Of a stretch of DNA of 64,000 nt, positions 36,433-43,430 are shown one piece after another (position 1 is the stretch's first letter; each line of letters opens with the position of its first letter). Made by a program: the position numbers and the translations under genes. Below the pieces are notes generated by a model, which was not told the DNA's origin, searched no databases, and worked only from the letters and a program-made list of their open reading frames with translations. The stretch comes from Galbibacter sp. BG1 (GTDB lineage: Bacteria > Bacteroidota > Bacteroidia > Flavobacteriales > Flavobacteriaceae): positions 3,477,501-3,541,500 of the forward strand of contig NZ_CP058364.1 in the NCBI RefSeq assembly GCF_013391805.1, read 5' to 3'.

Positions 36433-36693
36433 TCAATCGTCTTGATTCGAACTATATTTCTCGATAAAACCCTCCAATCTTACTCTGTTAAGGTTTTTCA
36501 GTTTACGTTCTAAAATGATGGCTTCCGTTTTACTGGATTTTTTAATAGCCAATTTAAGAACCCACGGAACACCTTTTGAGGTGTAATTTTCAACTCCAGA
36601 ATTATGACGAAGCAATCTTTTTTCAATGTTTTGAGTATAGCCCTTGTAATACTTGTCGAGCTTTTCTGAATATAAAATGTAGACGTAATACAT
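36433..36693 (-). CDS. GIY-YIG nuclease family protein, copy B
   Basis: 86 residues, a stand-alone GIY-YIG domain: 'MYYVYILYSEKLDKYYKGYTQ' carries the YVYILYS (GIY-equivalent) and YYKGYT (YIG-equivalent) strands; R20 in 'NIEKRLLRHN' and the Glu in 'ILERKLK' fill the catalytic Arg and Glu positions. It belongs to the UvrC-like/YhbQ group of single-domain proteins, common in Flavobacteriaceae, with uncertain function. The start is the ATG at 36691-36693, just after a terminator hairpin of the preceding unit. It differs from copy C at four residues (K14, P43, A48, K50). Confidence 0.88.
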   Translation of the reverse strand: MYYVYILYSEKLDKYYKGYTQNIEKRLLRHNSGVENYTSKGVPWVLKLAIKKSSKTEAIILERKLKNLNRVRLEGFIEKYSSNQDD

Positions 36694-36800
36694 AAAATAG
36701 AAGATACAAAAAAAGGCCTCTCTTGCGAGAAGCCTTTTGCTTTTGGGTGGAAGACCGGTTGCCGACGCGATTGGTCGGCATCAAGACATGGATCTAAAGA

Positions 36801-37061
36801 TCAATCGTCTTGATTCGAACTATATTTCTCGATAAAACCCTCCAATCTTACTCTGTTAAGATTCTTCAGTTTACGTTCTAAAATGATGGCTTCCGTTTTA
36901 CTGGATTTCTCAATGGTCAATTTAAGAACCCACAGAACACCTTTTGAGGTGTAATTTTCAACTCCAGAATTATGACGAAGCAATCTTTTTTCAATGTTTT
37001 GAGTATAGCCCTTGTAATACCCGTCGAGCTTTTCTGAATATAAAATGTATACGTAATACAT
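36801..37061 (-). CDS. GIY-YIG nuclease family protein, copy C
   Basis: 86 residues, differing from copy B only by G14, L43, T48 and E50; the GIY-YIG core residues are kept. It is the first unit after the tRNA-His fragment, separated from it by a terminator hairpin (37077-37111) and the segment TGTATCTTCTATTTT, which precedes every copy. Expression would need either readthrough of that terminator from the tRNA promoter or a promoter within the short leader. Confidence 0.88.
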   Translation of the reverse strand: MYYVYILYSEKLDGYYKGYTQNIEKRLLRHNSGVENYTSKGVLWVLKLTIEKSSKTEAIILERKLKNLNRVRLEGFIEKYSSNQDD

Positions 37062-37112
37062 AAAATAGAAGATACAAAAAAAGACCTCTCTTACGAGAAG
37101 CCTTTTGCTTTT

Positions 37113-37157
37113 GGGTGGAAGACCGGTTTCGAACCGGCGACCTCTAGAACCACAATC
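37113..37157 (-). other. Prophage attachment site: 3' fragment of tRNA-His (GTG)
   Basis: On the minus strand these 45 nt read as the 3' part of a tRNA: anticodon loop TTGTGGT (anticodon GTG), 3' anticodon strand TCTAG, variable loop, T-arm GCCGG-TTCGAAA-CCGGT, 3' acceptor strand CTTCCAC and C73, the discriminator expected of tRNA-His. The 5' half is missing: upstream sequence is phage-like and does not complete the anticodon stem (TATGA where CTAGA is needed). A terminator follows. This is the usual att core left at one end by a tRNA-integrating phage. Confidence 0.8.
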
Positions 37158-37207
37158 ATATTAAAAACCAAGTAAATAAAGAACTCAATAGGCTTTTTAA
37201 ATTCTAT

Positions 37208-37225
37208 CGTAAACTTTTCGTAAAC
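37208..37225. repeat. CGTAAAC direct repeats beside the att site
   Basis: CGTAAAC occurs twice with an 11-bp period (37208-37214 and 37219-37225), followed by GGTTTTAC, a near-inverted copy. About 55 bp inside the prophage from the tRNA core, this is where integrase or excisionase arm sites commonly lie. Confidence 0.4.
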
Positions 37226-37267
37226 CTACGGTTTTACTTTTCTAGCTATTAAGCATTACTTAACAAC

Positions 37268-37537
37268 TCAATTTTTATAGTATCCCATTAAATCTTGGTT
37301 GGATTTTTTACCAAGATCATGAAATTCGAGGTGAACACCTATAACAAATAGAACTTTAATAAACGAGCTGATTTGGTAGTTTGGCCGCTTTGGGTTGCCC
37401 ATACGCAGAACCGCATAGACTTGTTGTTTTCCTATACCTTTGTCTATTATATCTTGTGCTGTAATGCCTTTTTCTTTCATTATTGACTTTAGGTATTCAG
37501 CTATTTTGTCGGTAGCTATTTCGGTTCTTTCGTCCAT
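37268..37537 (-). CDS. Small XRE-type helix-turn-helix protein
   Basis: 89 residues with an HTH-like segment: 'YLKSIMKEKGITAQDIIDKGIGKQQVYAVLRMG' (about residues 14-46) has the helix-turn-helix spacing of XRE/Cro proteins, though the C-terminal part 'YQISSFIKVLFVIGVHLEF' is less typical. It is the last gene of the prophage before the att site, a position often used for lysogeny or accessory regulators. ATG at 37537. DNA binding is inferred. Confidence 0.65.
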   Translation of the reverse strand: MDERTEIATDKIAEYLKSIMKEKGITAQDIIDKGIGKQQVYAVLRMGNPKRPNYQISSFIKVLFVIGVHLEFHDLGKKSNQDLMGYYKN

Positions 37538-37593
37538 AATTTATATCTTTGTGTTTTCGTTGTGAATTGCTTTCGCAACTTATTTGAACAATT

Positions 37594-37615
37594 AAAGCCC
37601 CTTAATCGGGGCTTT
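37594..37615. terminator. Terminator hairpin after the 66-aa phage ORF
   Basis: Perfect 8-bp stem AAAGCCCC / GGGGCTTT directly adjacent to the stop codon at 37621. T-rich sequence lies on both sides. Confidence 0.8.
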
Positions 37616-37620
37616 TTTAA

Positions 37621-37821
37621 TTATACTTGATAGTAGTCGTCTGATTTTAAAAACTGCTTCCAATCATCATCAGTATTCATCTCTTCGCTATCAAATTCCT
37701 CTTGGCTCATTTCAATCGTTCTATACTTCGCGAATAATTTCCCATCAATGTATTTTCTGATAGTAAACGTTCTTTTTGAATAATTTGGAGTTACTTTGAT
37801 TGTTTCGTTTGAATTCTTCAT
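37621..37821 (-). CDS. Phage small protein, unknown
   Basis: 66 residues, charged and beta-rich at the N-terminus (TIKVTPNYSKRTFTIRKYIDG), with an acidic C-terminal half (SQEEFDSEEMNTDDDWKQFL). No domain recognised. A clean ATG, a strong terminator right after the stop and its place between lysis and att genes support expression, possibly as a lysogenic-conversion gene. Confidence 0.6.
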   Translation of the reverse strand: MKNSNETIKVTPNYSKRTFTIRKYIDGKLFAKYRTIEMSQEEFDSEEMNTDDDWKQFLKSDDYYQV

Positions 37822-37943
37822 TGTGTTTTGTTTTAAATGATTAATAACTTATTTGAACACTTCAAAGATACACTTTTTTCAAAGGTGTGCAAATGAATAC
37901 TTTAAATATTCGATGAAATGCACGTTTCTTTAACATTTGAAAC

Positions 37944-37970
37944 AAAAAAACCACCCTTTTTAGAGTGGTT
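37944..37970 (-). terminator. Terminator after the lysis genes
   Basis: AACCAC..GTGGTT stem with an A/T-rich loop, followed on the minus strand by a seven-base T run. It probably ends the late transcript. Confidence 0.8.
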
Positions 37971-38048
37971 AAAGAAACTTCTTATAACTTCATTGTATGT
38001 AGGGCTTCCGCACTTACATAGTAAAATTCATCAAATTAATCCAGTCGA

Positions 38049-38555
38049 CTAAACGAAATCTTGTATTATGCTTTTTACCCATGAAATAGGATTTATCTTT
38101 TTCACATACAACCTCACAGCAAATAAAACAATGGCCACGGCCAAGAAAAGCCAAAGCCAATCAAAAACATTCCAGGAGCGGTCAATATCAATATTTTTAT
38201 TTAAATCATCGGTTTCGGTTTCTGTGGATGCACTGGAGTTATCTATAAAATCGGTTTGTGATTTATCGGAGGTTTCAGTTGTCAAGTTTTCCTTGACATC
38301 TTGTTGGGTAATCTTTGCGTTCTGAAAATCCACCCCGTTGTAGCTGGATGGTTTGGTTTCATCGATTGGCTCCACTATTGTACGCTTCCCTTCTTTTCGT
38401 ATAATAGCATTGCTGGTAATGTCATTTTTTACCGAAGATTGCACATCCTTTTCAATTACTTCAATGGATTTTTCTTTTTTACGCTCAACGACTTTCTTTT
38501 TGCTTCCGCAGGAGCATATTGTTAACGCCAACAAAATGGTTAGAAATAGTTTCAT
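38049..38555 (-). CDS. Probable unimolecular spanin (u-spanin)
   Basis: 168 residues. An N-terminal lipoprotein signal (MKLFLTILLALTICSC, lipobox TICSC) and a C-terminal membrane helix (about 131-150, WLWLFLAVAIVLFAVRLYV) bracket a polar, Lys/Glu/Thr-rich periplasmic stretch. An outer-membrane lipid anchor plus an inner-membrane helix in one chain is the definition of a u-spanin such as T1 gp11, which fuses the two membranes in the last lysis step. It starts within the 3' end of the endolysin gene (4-bp overlap). The assignment is by topology and position, not homology. Confidence 0.72.
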   Translation of the reverse strand: MKLFLTILLALTICSCGSKKKVVERKKEKSIEVIEKDVQSSVKNDITSNAIIRKEGKRTIVEPIDETKPSSYNGVDFQNAKITQQDVKENLTTETSDKSQTDFIDNSSASTETETDDLNKNIDIDRSWNVFDWLWLFLAVAIVLFAVRLYVKKINPISWVKSIIQDFV

Positions 38556-39130
38556 TGAGAATAGATTTTATAAGCTTTTTTCAATTTTTCATCATAACGG
38601 TTTTTTGCGTACCCTGGACCATTGTAGCCACGGGCAAAACCTTGCCAATCTTTTCTTTGCAGTTCGTCGGACAAACCAGTAGATTTAATAAAATCCACAA
38701 AAGCCTCCAAATGTTTTCTTTCCGAAGTATCCATCGCATACATAAAATATTCAGGCGTAGAAAAACCAGCACGGTTGTAGTTGAATCCCATAATCTGGAA
38801 TTTTCCCCAGCTTGCAGATTTAATTGCTGCCACAGGATCTAATTCAAATGCACGTTTAAACCTTTTATATTCGTCAAATCCGTCACCGTAATACTTTCTA
38901 GTCCAGTAGGGATAAGAAATGTCTTTGTATATTTCTCTTTTTGAATACTTACCATCAGTAAGCCGATGGAATATATGGCCCTCAAAAAGTATCTTTGGGG
39001 AACCATCGGATAGAAAACCAGTTTTTCTACTTTCCACATGTGCGACTGCTTTTATAACTGCTAGTTCACAACCTAATTTATCGGCAGCCCAAATAAAATC
39101 GTTTTCAGTTAGTGTTGGTTTCATTTTCAT
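38552..39130 (-). CDS. Endolysin, N-acetylmuramidase family (DUF3380)
   Basis: 192 residues matching the DUF3380 muramidase domain over its length: 'AVIKAVAHVESRKTGFL' with the likely catalytic E33, 'PKILFEGHIFHRL', 'DISYPYWTRKYYGDGFDEYKR', 'AIKSASWGKFQIMGFNY' and 'WQGFARGYNGPGYA'. It cuts the glycan backbone of peptidoglycan. There is no signal peptide, so release depends on the holin. It lies between the holin and the u-spanin candidate, making a compact lysis cassette. Confidence 0.9.
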   Translation of the reverse strand: MKMKPTLTENDFIWAADKLGCELAVIKAVAHVESRKTGFLSDGSPKILFEGHIFHRLTDGKYSKREIYKDISYPYWTRKYYGDGFDEYKRFKRAFELDPVAAIKSASWGKFQIMGFNYNRAGFSTPEYFMYAMDTSERKHLEAFVDFIKSTGLSDELQRKDWQGFARGYNGPGYAKNRYDEKLKKAYKIYSQ

Positions 39131-39647
39131 CCGTATTTTTTTCTTTAAAATGCTCTAGGCGCATGTCTTTATTAAAACGTGTTATCTTTTTAATCCATGA
39201 GGTTGGCGGAAATGCTCCGTTGGTTATAATAGCACAGTTCATTAGTGCGGAACCTGCGGGATAGACAAACACCATCAATCGGCTAATCATTGAGAAATAA
39301 TCAGTAAGGATGTTATCCTTTCCCAAAATATGCTTAAACCCTTCCACCAACACACCTACAAAAAGTATCATGGCAGATTTAATAAAAAGCCCCTGAATGT
39401 TCTTTTTCATGGAGAAATCCCGCTTTATCCAAGCATGTACCCATGTACCCAAAAAATGGTCAAAAAGGATAGCAATAATAACGAAGGACACATACCCAAA
39501 ATTCAGGCTGTACCAGTGGGTTATTTTATCCACAATAAACGCCAATGGTGAACCGATTAAGGATATATACAAAGTGGCTTTTACTTTCCCTATAATGGAG
39601 CCTTGATGTATAATAAGTAGGTTGTGGTATAGGAATTTTAAAAGCAT
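39105..39647 (-). CDS. Phage holin
   Basis: About 180 residues from the ATG at 39647; a GTG at 39686 would add 13 residues and abut the preceding stop codon. Membrane segments at about 25-45, 48-70, 90-110 and 120-140 (KATLYISLIGSPLAFIVDKI, YVSFVIIAILFDHFLGTWVH, SAMILFVGVLVEGFKHIL, MVFVYPAGSALMNCAII) and a charged C-terminal tail fit the phage_holin_4-like families. It overlaps the endolysin start by 26 bp, supporting coupled expression. It times lysis by forming membrane lesions. Confidence 0.75.
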   Translation of the reverse strand: MLLKFLYHNLLIIHQGSIIGKVKATLYISLIGSPLAFIVDKITHWYSLNFGYVSFVIIAILFDHFLGTWVHAWIKRDFSMKKNIQGLFIKSAMILFVGVLVEGFKHILGKDNILTDYFSMISRLMVFVYPAGSALMNCAIITNGAFPPTSWIKKITRFNKDMRLEHFKEKNTDENETNTN

Positions 39648-39688
39648 CTTCAATTTAGATTTCCATATTGCTATCCGCAGTTTCACAT

Positions 39689-39910
39689 TTATTTTTTAGT
39701 TTGCTTACGCACGTTCTGTTTGTTTTCTTCGGAAGAGTTTTCCTTTAGCTGCTTATTTTCATTGGAAAGCCTGTCTATTTCCGCTTGCATTTGGTTAATT
39801 CCTTTTACCACCCCATCAAAAGCGTTTGCTACATCTCGGCTTTCATTGATTGTAAGGCTTCCGTTTCCACGATTTAACGCCATTTCTAAAATTTGAATTT
39901 CTCTTTGCAT
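39689..39910 (-). CDS. Phage small coiled-coil protein, unknown
   Basis: 73 residues: helical, with a heptad-like 'INQMQAEIDRLSNENKQLKEN' coiled coil (about 38-58) and a basic end (NVRKQTKK). It lies between the glycosidase-like tail protein and the holin, so it may be a tail accessory or a lysis-timing protein. No family recognised. Confidence 0.6.
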   Translation of the reverse strand: MQREIQILEMALNRGNGSLTINESRDVANAFDGVVKGINQMQAEIDRLSNENKQLKENSSEENKQNVRKQTKK

Positions 39911-39929
39911 CTATTTAAAATTTAATTAA

Positions 39930-41027
39930 TTAACTAATCGGTATTTTCATCCCTGCCAGCCAGTAATCGGGGTTATCGTCACCAGCGGCAAAAAAGATGT
40001 ATAAATGGTTTCCTTTGCGGATGGGTGAAATAAAACCCCCAATATGATCCCACCAAAAGTCCAATTCTGGGTATTTCCTAAAAAACTGCATTGGGGTAAT
40101 AATAAGCGGACTTCGGGTATCGAACCCCCAACTGCTTCCTGTACCAGGGCTGGATGCCAATCCATATTCACGGTTATTGCTTGTTACCCATCCGCTGTTA
40201 GGTTCTTCCTCGCTCCCGAAAATAATGTTGAGTTCGTTGCCATCGTCCACATACGCAATGTCATCTACTTTACCGCGTAGAAAGTTGCTATCTACATTGG
40301 CATCGAAAACCGTTGCTTTGTTGCTATAGGTAGTGGTTCCGTTAAGGCAATTAATAAGATTGCTATCGCTTTCCGTTACCGCCCAGGTATACTCAATAGA
40401 GCTTTTATTCAGGTCTACATTATCAGCTCTATCGTGAATGAACATTCTAAACCTTCCGTTGTAATAGGTAAGTGCCAGCGGAAAATAGTTTTTGCTGGTG
40501 CTATTCCAACCGTCAAAATTTAAATAGGTGGGTGCCGTTACTATGGAGAGGCTATCGTTCAAAACAAAATAACCGCCAGAATAGTTTCCGTTTGTTCTTT
40601 GTATGCCACATAAGAAAAGCCAATTCCCATTGGATAGTTTATAAGGATTGCCAACACTAAAAACATTACCAGGGTTTTGAGCGCCTGATATGGTAGAAGT
40701 GTCCAATAATTTTATGTCTGGAAATGTCCAGTTTTCAAGATCAGGAGATGTACAATAATAAATATCCCTACTGGCATGAGCGCCAAACACCACATTTACC
40801 AAAAGAACATAAGTGCCATCTGCTTTTTTAAATACACCATTTGGACCTATATAATTAAAACTTTGCCCACCCACGGTGGTAGGATAAGGATCTAACAAAG
40901 GTCTATTGCCCGGAACCAAAGAAAGGTTAATAAAGGGGTTTAACAACTCTATCTTTTGCCCTACATTAAAATTTTTAGTGCCCAAATAGGTGGTACCGTA
41001 TGTTATTCTATATTTATTTAAAGCCAT
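39930..41027 (-). CDS. Beta-propeller glycosidase-like tail protein
   Basis: 365 residues from the ATG at 41027. The sequence has the spaced blades of a five-bladed GH32/43/130-type propeller: 'YIGPNGVFKKADGTYVLLVN', 'ASRDIYYCTSPDLENWTF', 'SGAQNPGNVFSVGNPYKLSNGNWLFL', 'YYNGRFRMFIHD' and 'DFWWDHIGGFISPIRKGNHLYIFF'. Placed after the tail fibre genes, it could bind or cut a host surface glycan. I cannot assign catalytic acids with confidence, so binding without hydrolysis is possible. Confidence 0.65.
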   Translation of the reverse strand: MALNKYRITYGTTYLGTKNFNVGQKIELLNPFINLSLVPGNRPLLDPYPTTVGGQSFNYIGPNGVFKKADGTYVLLVNVVFGAHASRDIYYCTSPDLENWTFPDIKLLDTSTISGAQNPGNVFSVGNPYKLSNGNWLFLCGIQRTNGNYSGGYFVLNDSLSIVTAPTYLNFDGWNSTSKNYFPLALTYYNGRFRMFIHDRADNVDLNKSSIEYTWAVTESDSNLINCLNGTTTYSNKATVFDANVDSNFLRGKVDDIAYVDDGNELNIIFGSEEEPNSGWVTSNNREYGLASSPGTGSSWGFDTRSPLIITPMQFFRKYPELDFWWDHIGGFISPIRKGNHLYIFFAAGDDNPDYWLAGMKIPIS

Positions 41028-41029
41028 CG

Positions 41030-41371
41030 TTATATTTTTTGAACGCTTACTACATCCGTTAAAATGCTTGCTTCTGTGCCTTGGCAAATCATCCAACTGA
41101 AAGGAGCCGTTAACTCCAAGCTTTCTATATAGGCCGTAGCGTCTATTTCTATGTACTTGCTAGCACTGTTATGGGCGGTAATGGTAATGTTGTTATTTCT
41201 TAAAAGGTTGTTTTGGTAATCGCTTATCAAGTTATTTTTAAATATGCCCGATAAACTATATGGCGCATCTTCTGGTGGCCATACTTGGTTATTACCTACA
41301 TAAACCTTTTTAACTTCTGTACCACCTATATAAGGCTTTTTAATTTCTGTATTTCCTATATAGATTGCCAT
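41030..41371 (-). CDS. Small tail protein with IGGTEVKK repeats
   Basis: 113 residues. The N-terminus consists of three 10-11-residue repeats, IYIGNTEIKKP, YIGGTEVKKV and YVGNNQVWPP, a pattern found at the start of many phage tail-tip and adhesin adaptors, where it docks onto the tail. The rest (about 35-113) is beta-rich. It overlaps the tail fibre stop by 1 bp and ends 2 bp before the glycosidase-like gene, so the three are one translational unit and probably one adhesion complex. Confidence 0.65.
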   Translation of the reverse strand: MAIYIGNTEIKKPYIGGTEVKKVYVGNNQVWPPEDAPYSLSGIFKNNLISDYQNNLLRNNNITITAHNSASKYIEIDATAYIESLELTAPFSWMICQGTEASILTDVVSVQKI

Positions 41372-43272
41372 TACGTAGTATAATAAATTGTGTTACCATC
41401 TTTACTTCCCAAAGCATCGTATGCAGCCTGTGTTCCTGTCCATACATGTTTTCCATCTACGCGGTCAGCGTTAACGTTGGTTATTCCTGAGCCGTTGCCA
41501 ATAAAATTAGTTGCGGTTATAACGCCTTTTGAAATGATATTGCCAGTACCGCTAAAAAATTGAATCATATTCGGATCACTGTTGTTCCCAATGCTAAACA
41601 GTTTACTTCCCGTACTTTCAATTAATGATAATTGAGTAGCCGCACCAGTTCCGACTTGCTGAAAACTCCAGGGCCTTTCCGTGTTAAAATTTATCAAAAC
41701 CGCCCCGTCACCTTGGTTGGTTGTTGTAAAACTATCCGCTGAAGCAAAGCCATTTATAACCGCCTCTGTCCCTGTCATCCTTAATGTTTTGTTGCCGCCA
41801 ATATTGAACTCAAAACTTGAACCACCCGCGGTAGATATAAATTCCGTAACGTCCTGTTTTGCAGTGTTGGCATCTGGGTAATTTACTATTGAAAAGTTGT
41901 TACCGTTCGTAATCAAACTAAATTCCGATGTCGCCGAAATTCCAGTATTTGTATTCTGTACACGTATAACACCCGGTTGGTTTAAGCCTTCTAATTTCCT
42001 AACTAGCCCTGTTACGTCAAAATCTCCGTTTATGGTTAATTTACCTTGCTTAATGTCATCGAAATTTCTACTTAAATACCTTCCATCACTTTCCCCTTTG
42101 GTGTAACTAGGGTTGGTTCCCGTTATATCCCCCCAACTTGGTCTCCAATTACCCTGTAGCACCGTTCCAGCTGTTGTGCCGTAGTTTTTGTTGAAAGCGG
42201 TGTTTTTGGAAAAAGAAGGCTCCGCCCCAATATTGGCAGCGGTTAAATTTCGGGTTGTCCAGTTGGTTGGGTGGCCATAGGCATCTACGGCTATGTTGGA
42301 GATAACGGTGGCGCCGCTAAGGTTGTTTTTTGCCGTCCAGCTACCAGCATCGTGGTTTATCTGGTTCCCGTTAACGGTAATATTATTACCACCCTGGTAA
42401 CTGGCAGCACCCGCATATTGGATAAAACTTAATGCGGTAGTACCTACGGTAATGGGCGCTGGGGTTTCCAATGTCCAACCGGTGTTACCGTTTAAATTTC
42501 CTTCTTCCACAAAAACACTGGCACCTTGCTCAATCTCCCCACTAACCGCTTGGTCGAAGTCGGTTGACCTGCTCCAAGAACCACTAGCGGCCACATACAC
42601 CCCATTTTGTGAGGCATTCGTTTGCATACGCACCAACACGCGGTTTCCAGCCGCCAAACTCACGCCATCCACGGTTTGTAATCCGCTTAACGTTATATTA
42701 CCAACGGTAGTAACCCGAACGGACTGCAATTGTTTGAATCCACCACTGTAACGCCCATCGAGATAGTTAAAGTCGAGTTCTATGGTGCGGTTTTGAGAGA
42801 GGTCGCCGATGGGTTGGAGACCATCCCCTACGCTTAAACTTCGGGTTTGAGGAACAAAAGCGTTATCTACTTGTGTCCTGGAGTAAAAATAATTCGTATT
42901 AAAAAAAGGAAGGTTGTCACTTCCAACAGATAAAGCATTGTTAGAATCCCCAGATACACCTGTATTACTGGTTCCGCTAATTTTAAACCATTGACTACCA
43001 TCGTAATGAACTATATCACCAACATTAAAAGAAATAGCCCCTGCACCAAAATCCACAGAGCCACCAGCGGAAACCCGGTAATACTGCCCTACCTTACCAG
43101 TCCCATTACCCAAAGAAGGTGTATTATTGGATGCACTCCAATATCCTGTAAACTGAGATTTAGTATTATAAAGCTCTGTAAAATTAGCGTTAGATTTTTG
43201 AGCCCAAGTTCTAGCCGGATCACCAGTACCGTTATTCGGACTACTTCCTATATTTATTATCTGTTGCGCCAT
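41371..43272 (-). CDS. Tail fibre protein
   Basis: 633 residues. The N-terminus 'QIINIGSSPNNGTGDPARTWAQKSNANFTELYN' is the fibre-attachment motif seen in many phage tail proteins. The body is Gly/Asn/Thr-rich and beta-structured, with segments such as 'GGNNITVNGNQINHDAGSW' and a long triple-helix-like repeat region, and the end is 'DGKHVWTGTQAAYDALGSKDGNTIYYTT', another common phage fibre tip motif. It likely determines host binding together with the two following genes. Confidence 0.82.
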   Translation of the reverse strand: MAQQIINIGSSPNNGTGDPARTWAQKSNANFTELYNTKSQFTGYWSASNNTPSLGNGTGKVGQYYRVSAGGSVDFGAGAISFNVGDIVHYDGSQWFKISGTSNTGVSGDSNNALSVGSDNLPFFNTNYFYSRTQVDNAFVPQTRSLSVGDGLQPIGDLSQNRTIELDFNYLDGRYSGGFKQLQSVRVTTVGNITLSGLQTVDGVSLAAGNRVLVRMQTNASQNGVYVAASGSWSRSTDFDQAVSGEIEQGASVFVEEGNLNGNTGWTLETPAPITVGTTALSFIQYAGAASYQGGNNITVNGNQINHDAGSWTAKNNLSGATVISNIAVDAYGHPTNWTTRNLTAANIGAEPSFSKNTAFNKNYGTTAGTVLQGNWRPSWGDITGTNPSYTKGESDGRYLSRNFDDIKQGKLTINGDFDVTGLVRKLEGLNQPGVIRVQNTNTGISATSEFSLITNGNNFSIVNYPDANTAKQDVTEFISTAGGSSFEFNIGGNKTLRMTGTEAVINGFASADSFTTTNQGDGAVLINFNTERPWSFQQVGTGAATQLSLIESTGSKLFSIGNNSDPNMIQFFSGTGNIISKGVITATNFIGNGSGITNVNADRVDGKHVWTGTQAAYDALGSKDGNTIYYTT

Positions 43273-43430
43273 TATATTAAAAAGTTTTCATCTGCTGTTC
43301 TTAATGTGCTATCCGCAAAAATATCAGTACGGTCAGCTGTAAACGGCGGTGTTTTCACGATAGGATCTGTAACATCAATTCCCTTACTGCTATTTCCTAC
43401 AAAAATTCTATGTTGTGTACTCTCTGCCAT
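43272..43430 (-). CDS. Small tail-region protein, 52 residues
   Basis: ATG at 43428-43430, directly abutting the stop of the 942-residue tail protein; its stop overlaps the start of the fibre gene (TAATG). The 52 residues include 'HRIFVGNSSKGIDVTDPIV' and end in NFLI; no family is recognised. The tight packing between two structural genes is good evidence that it is translated. Confidence 0.7.
   Translation of the reverse strand: MAESTQHRIFVGNSSKGIDVTDPIVKTPPFTADRTDIFADSTLRTADENFLI

Larger units (their letters stand above)
35971..37112 (-). repeat. Tandem array: three GIY-YIG units with tRNA 3' remnants and four terminators
   Basis: Read on the minus strand, the array has four near-identical terminator hairpins (AAGGCTTCTC-GCAA/GTAA-GAGAGG(C/T)CTT plus T run) with three GIY-YIG genes between them, a period of 368-369 bp. 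After each GIY-YIG stop codon comes a 6-bp hairpin (GCCGAC..GTCGGC; less perfect in the leftmost unit) joined directly to AACCGGTCTTCCACCC, the last 16 nt of the tRNA-His 3' end seen intact-like at 37113. These remnants are at 36008-36023, 36377-36392 and 36745-36760. Copies B and C are nearly identical; copy A is the most diverged. Confidence 0.9.

Noticed and set aside
35971-37112. CRISPR array
   Set aside because: The repeat is 368 bp, protein-coding, and has no short spacers; no cas genes are present.
38581-39039. Extra minus-strand ORFs within the endolysin gene
   Set aside because: They lie in another frame of a gene with clear muramidase homology over its whole length.
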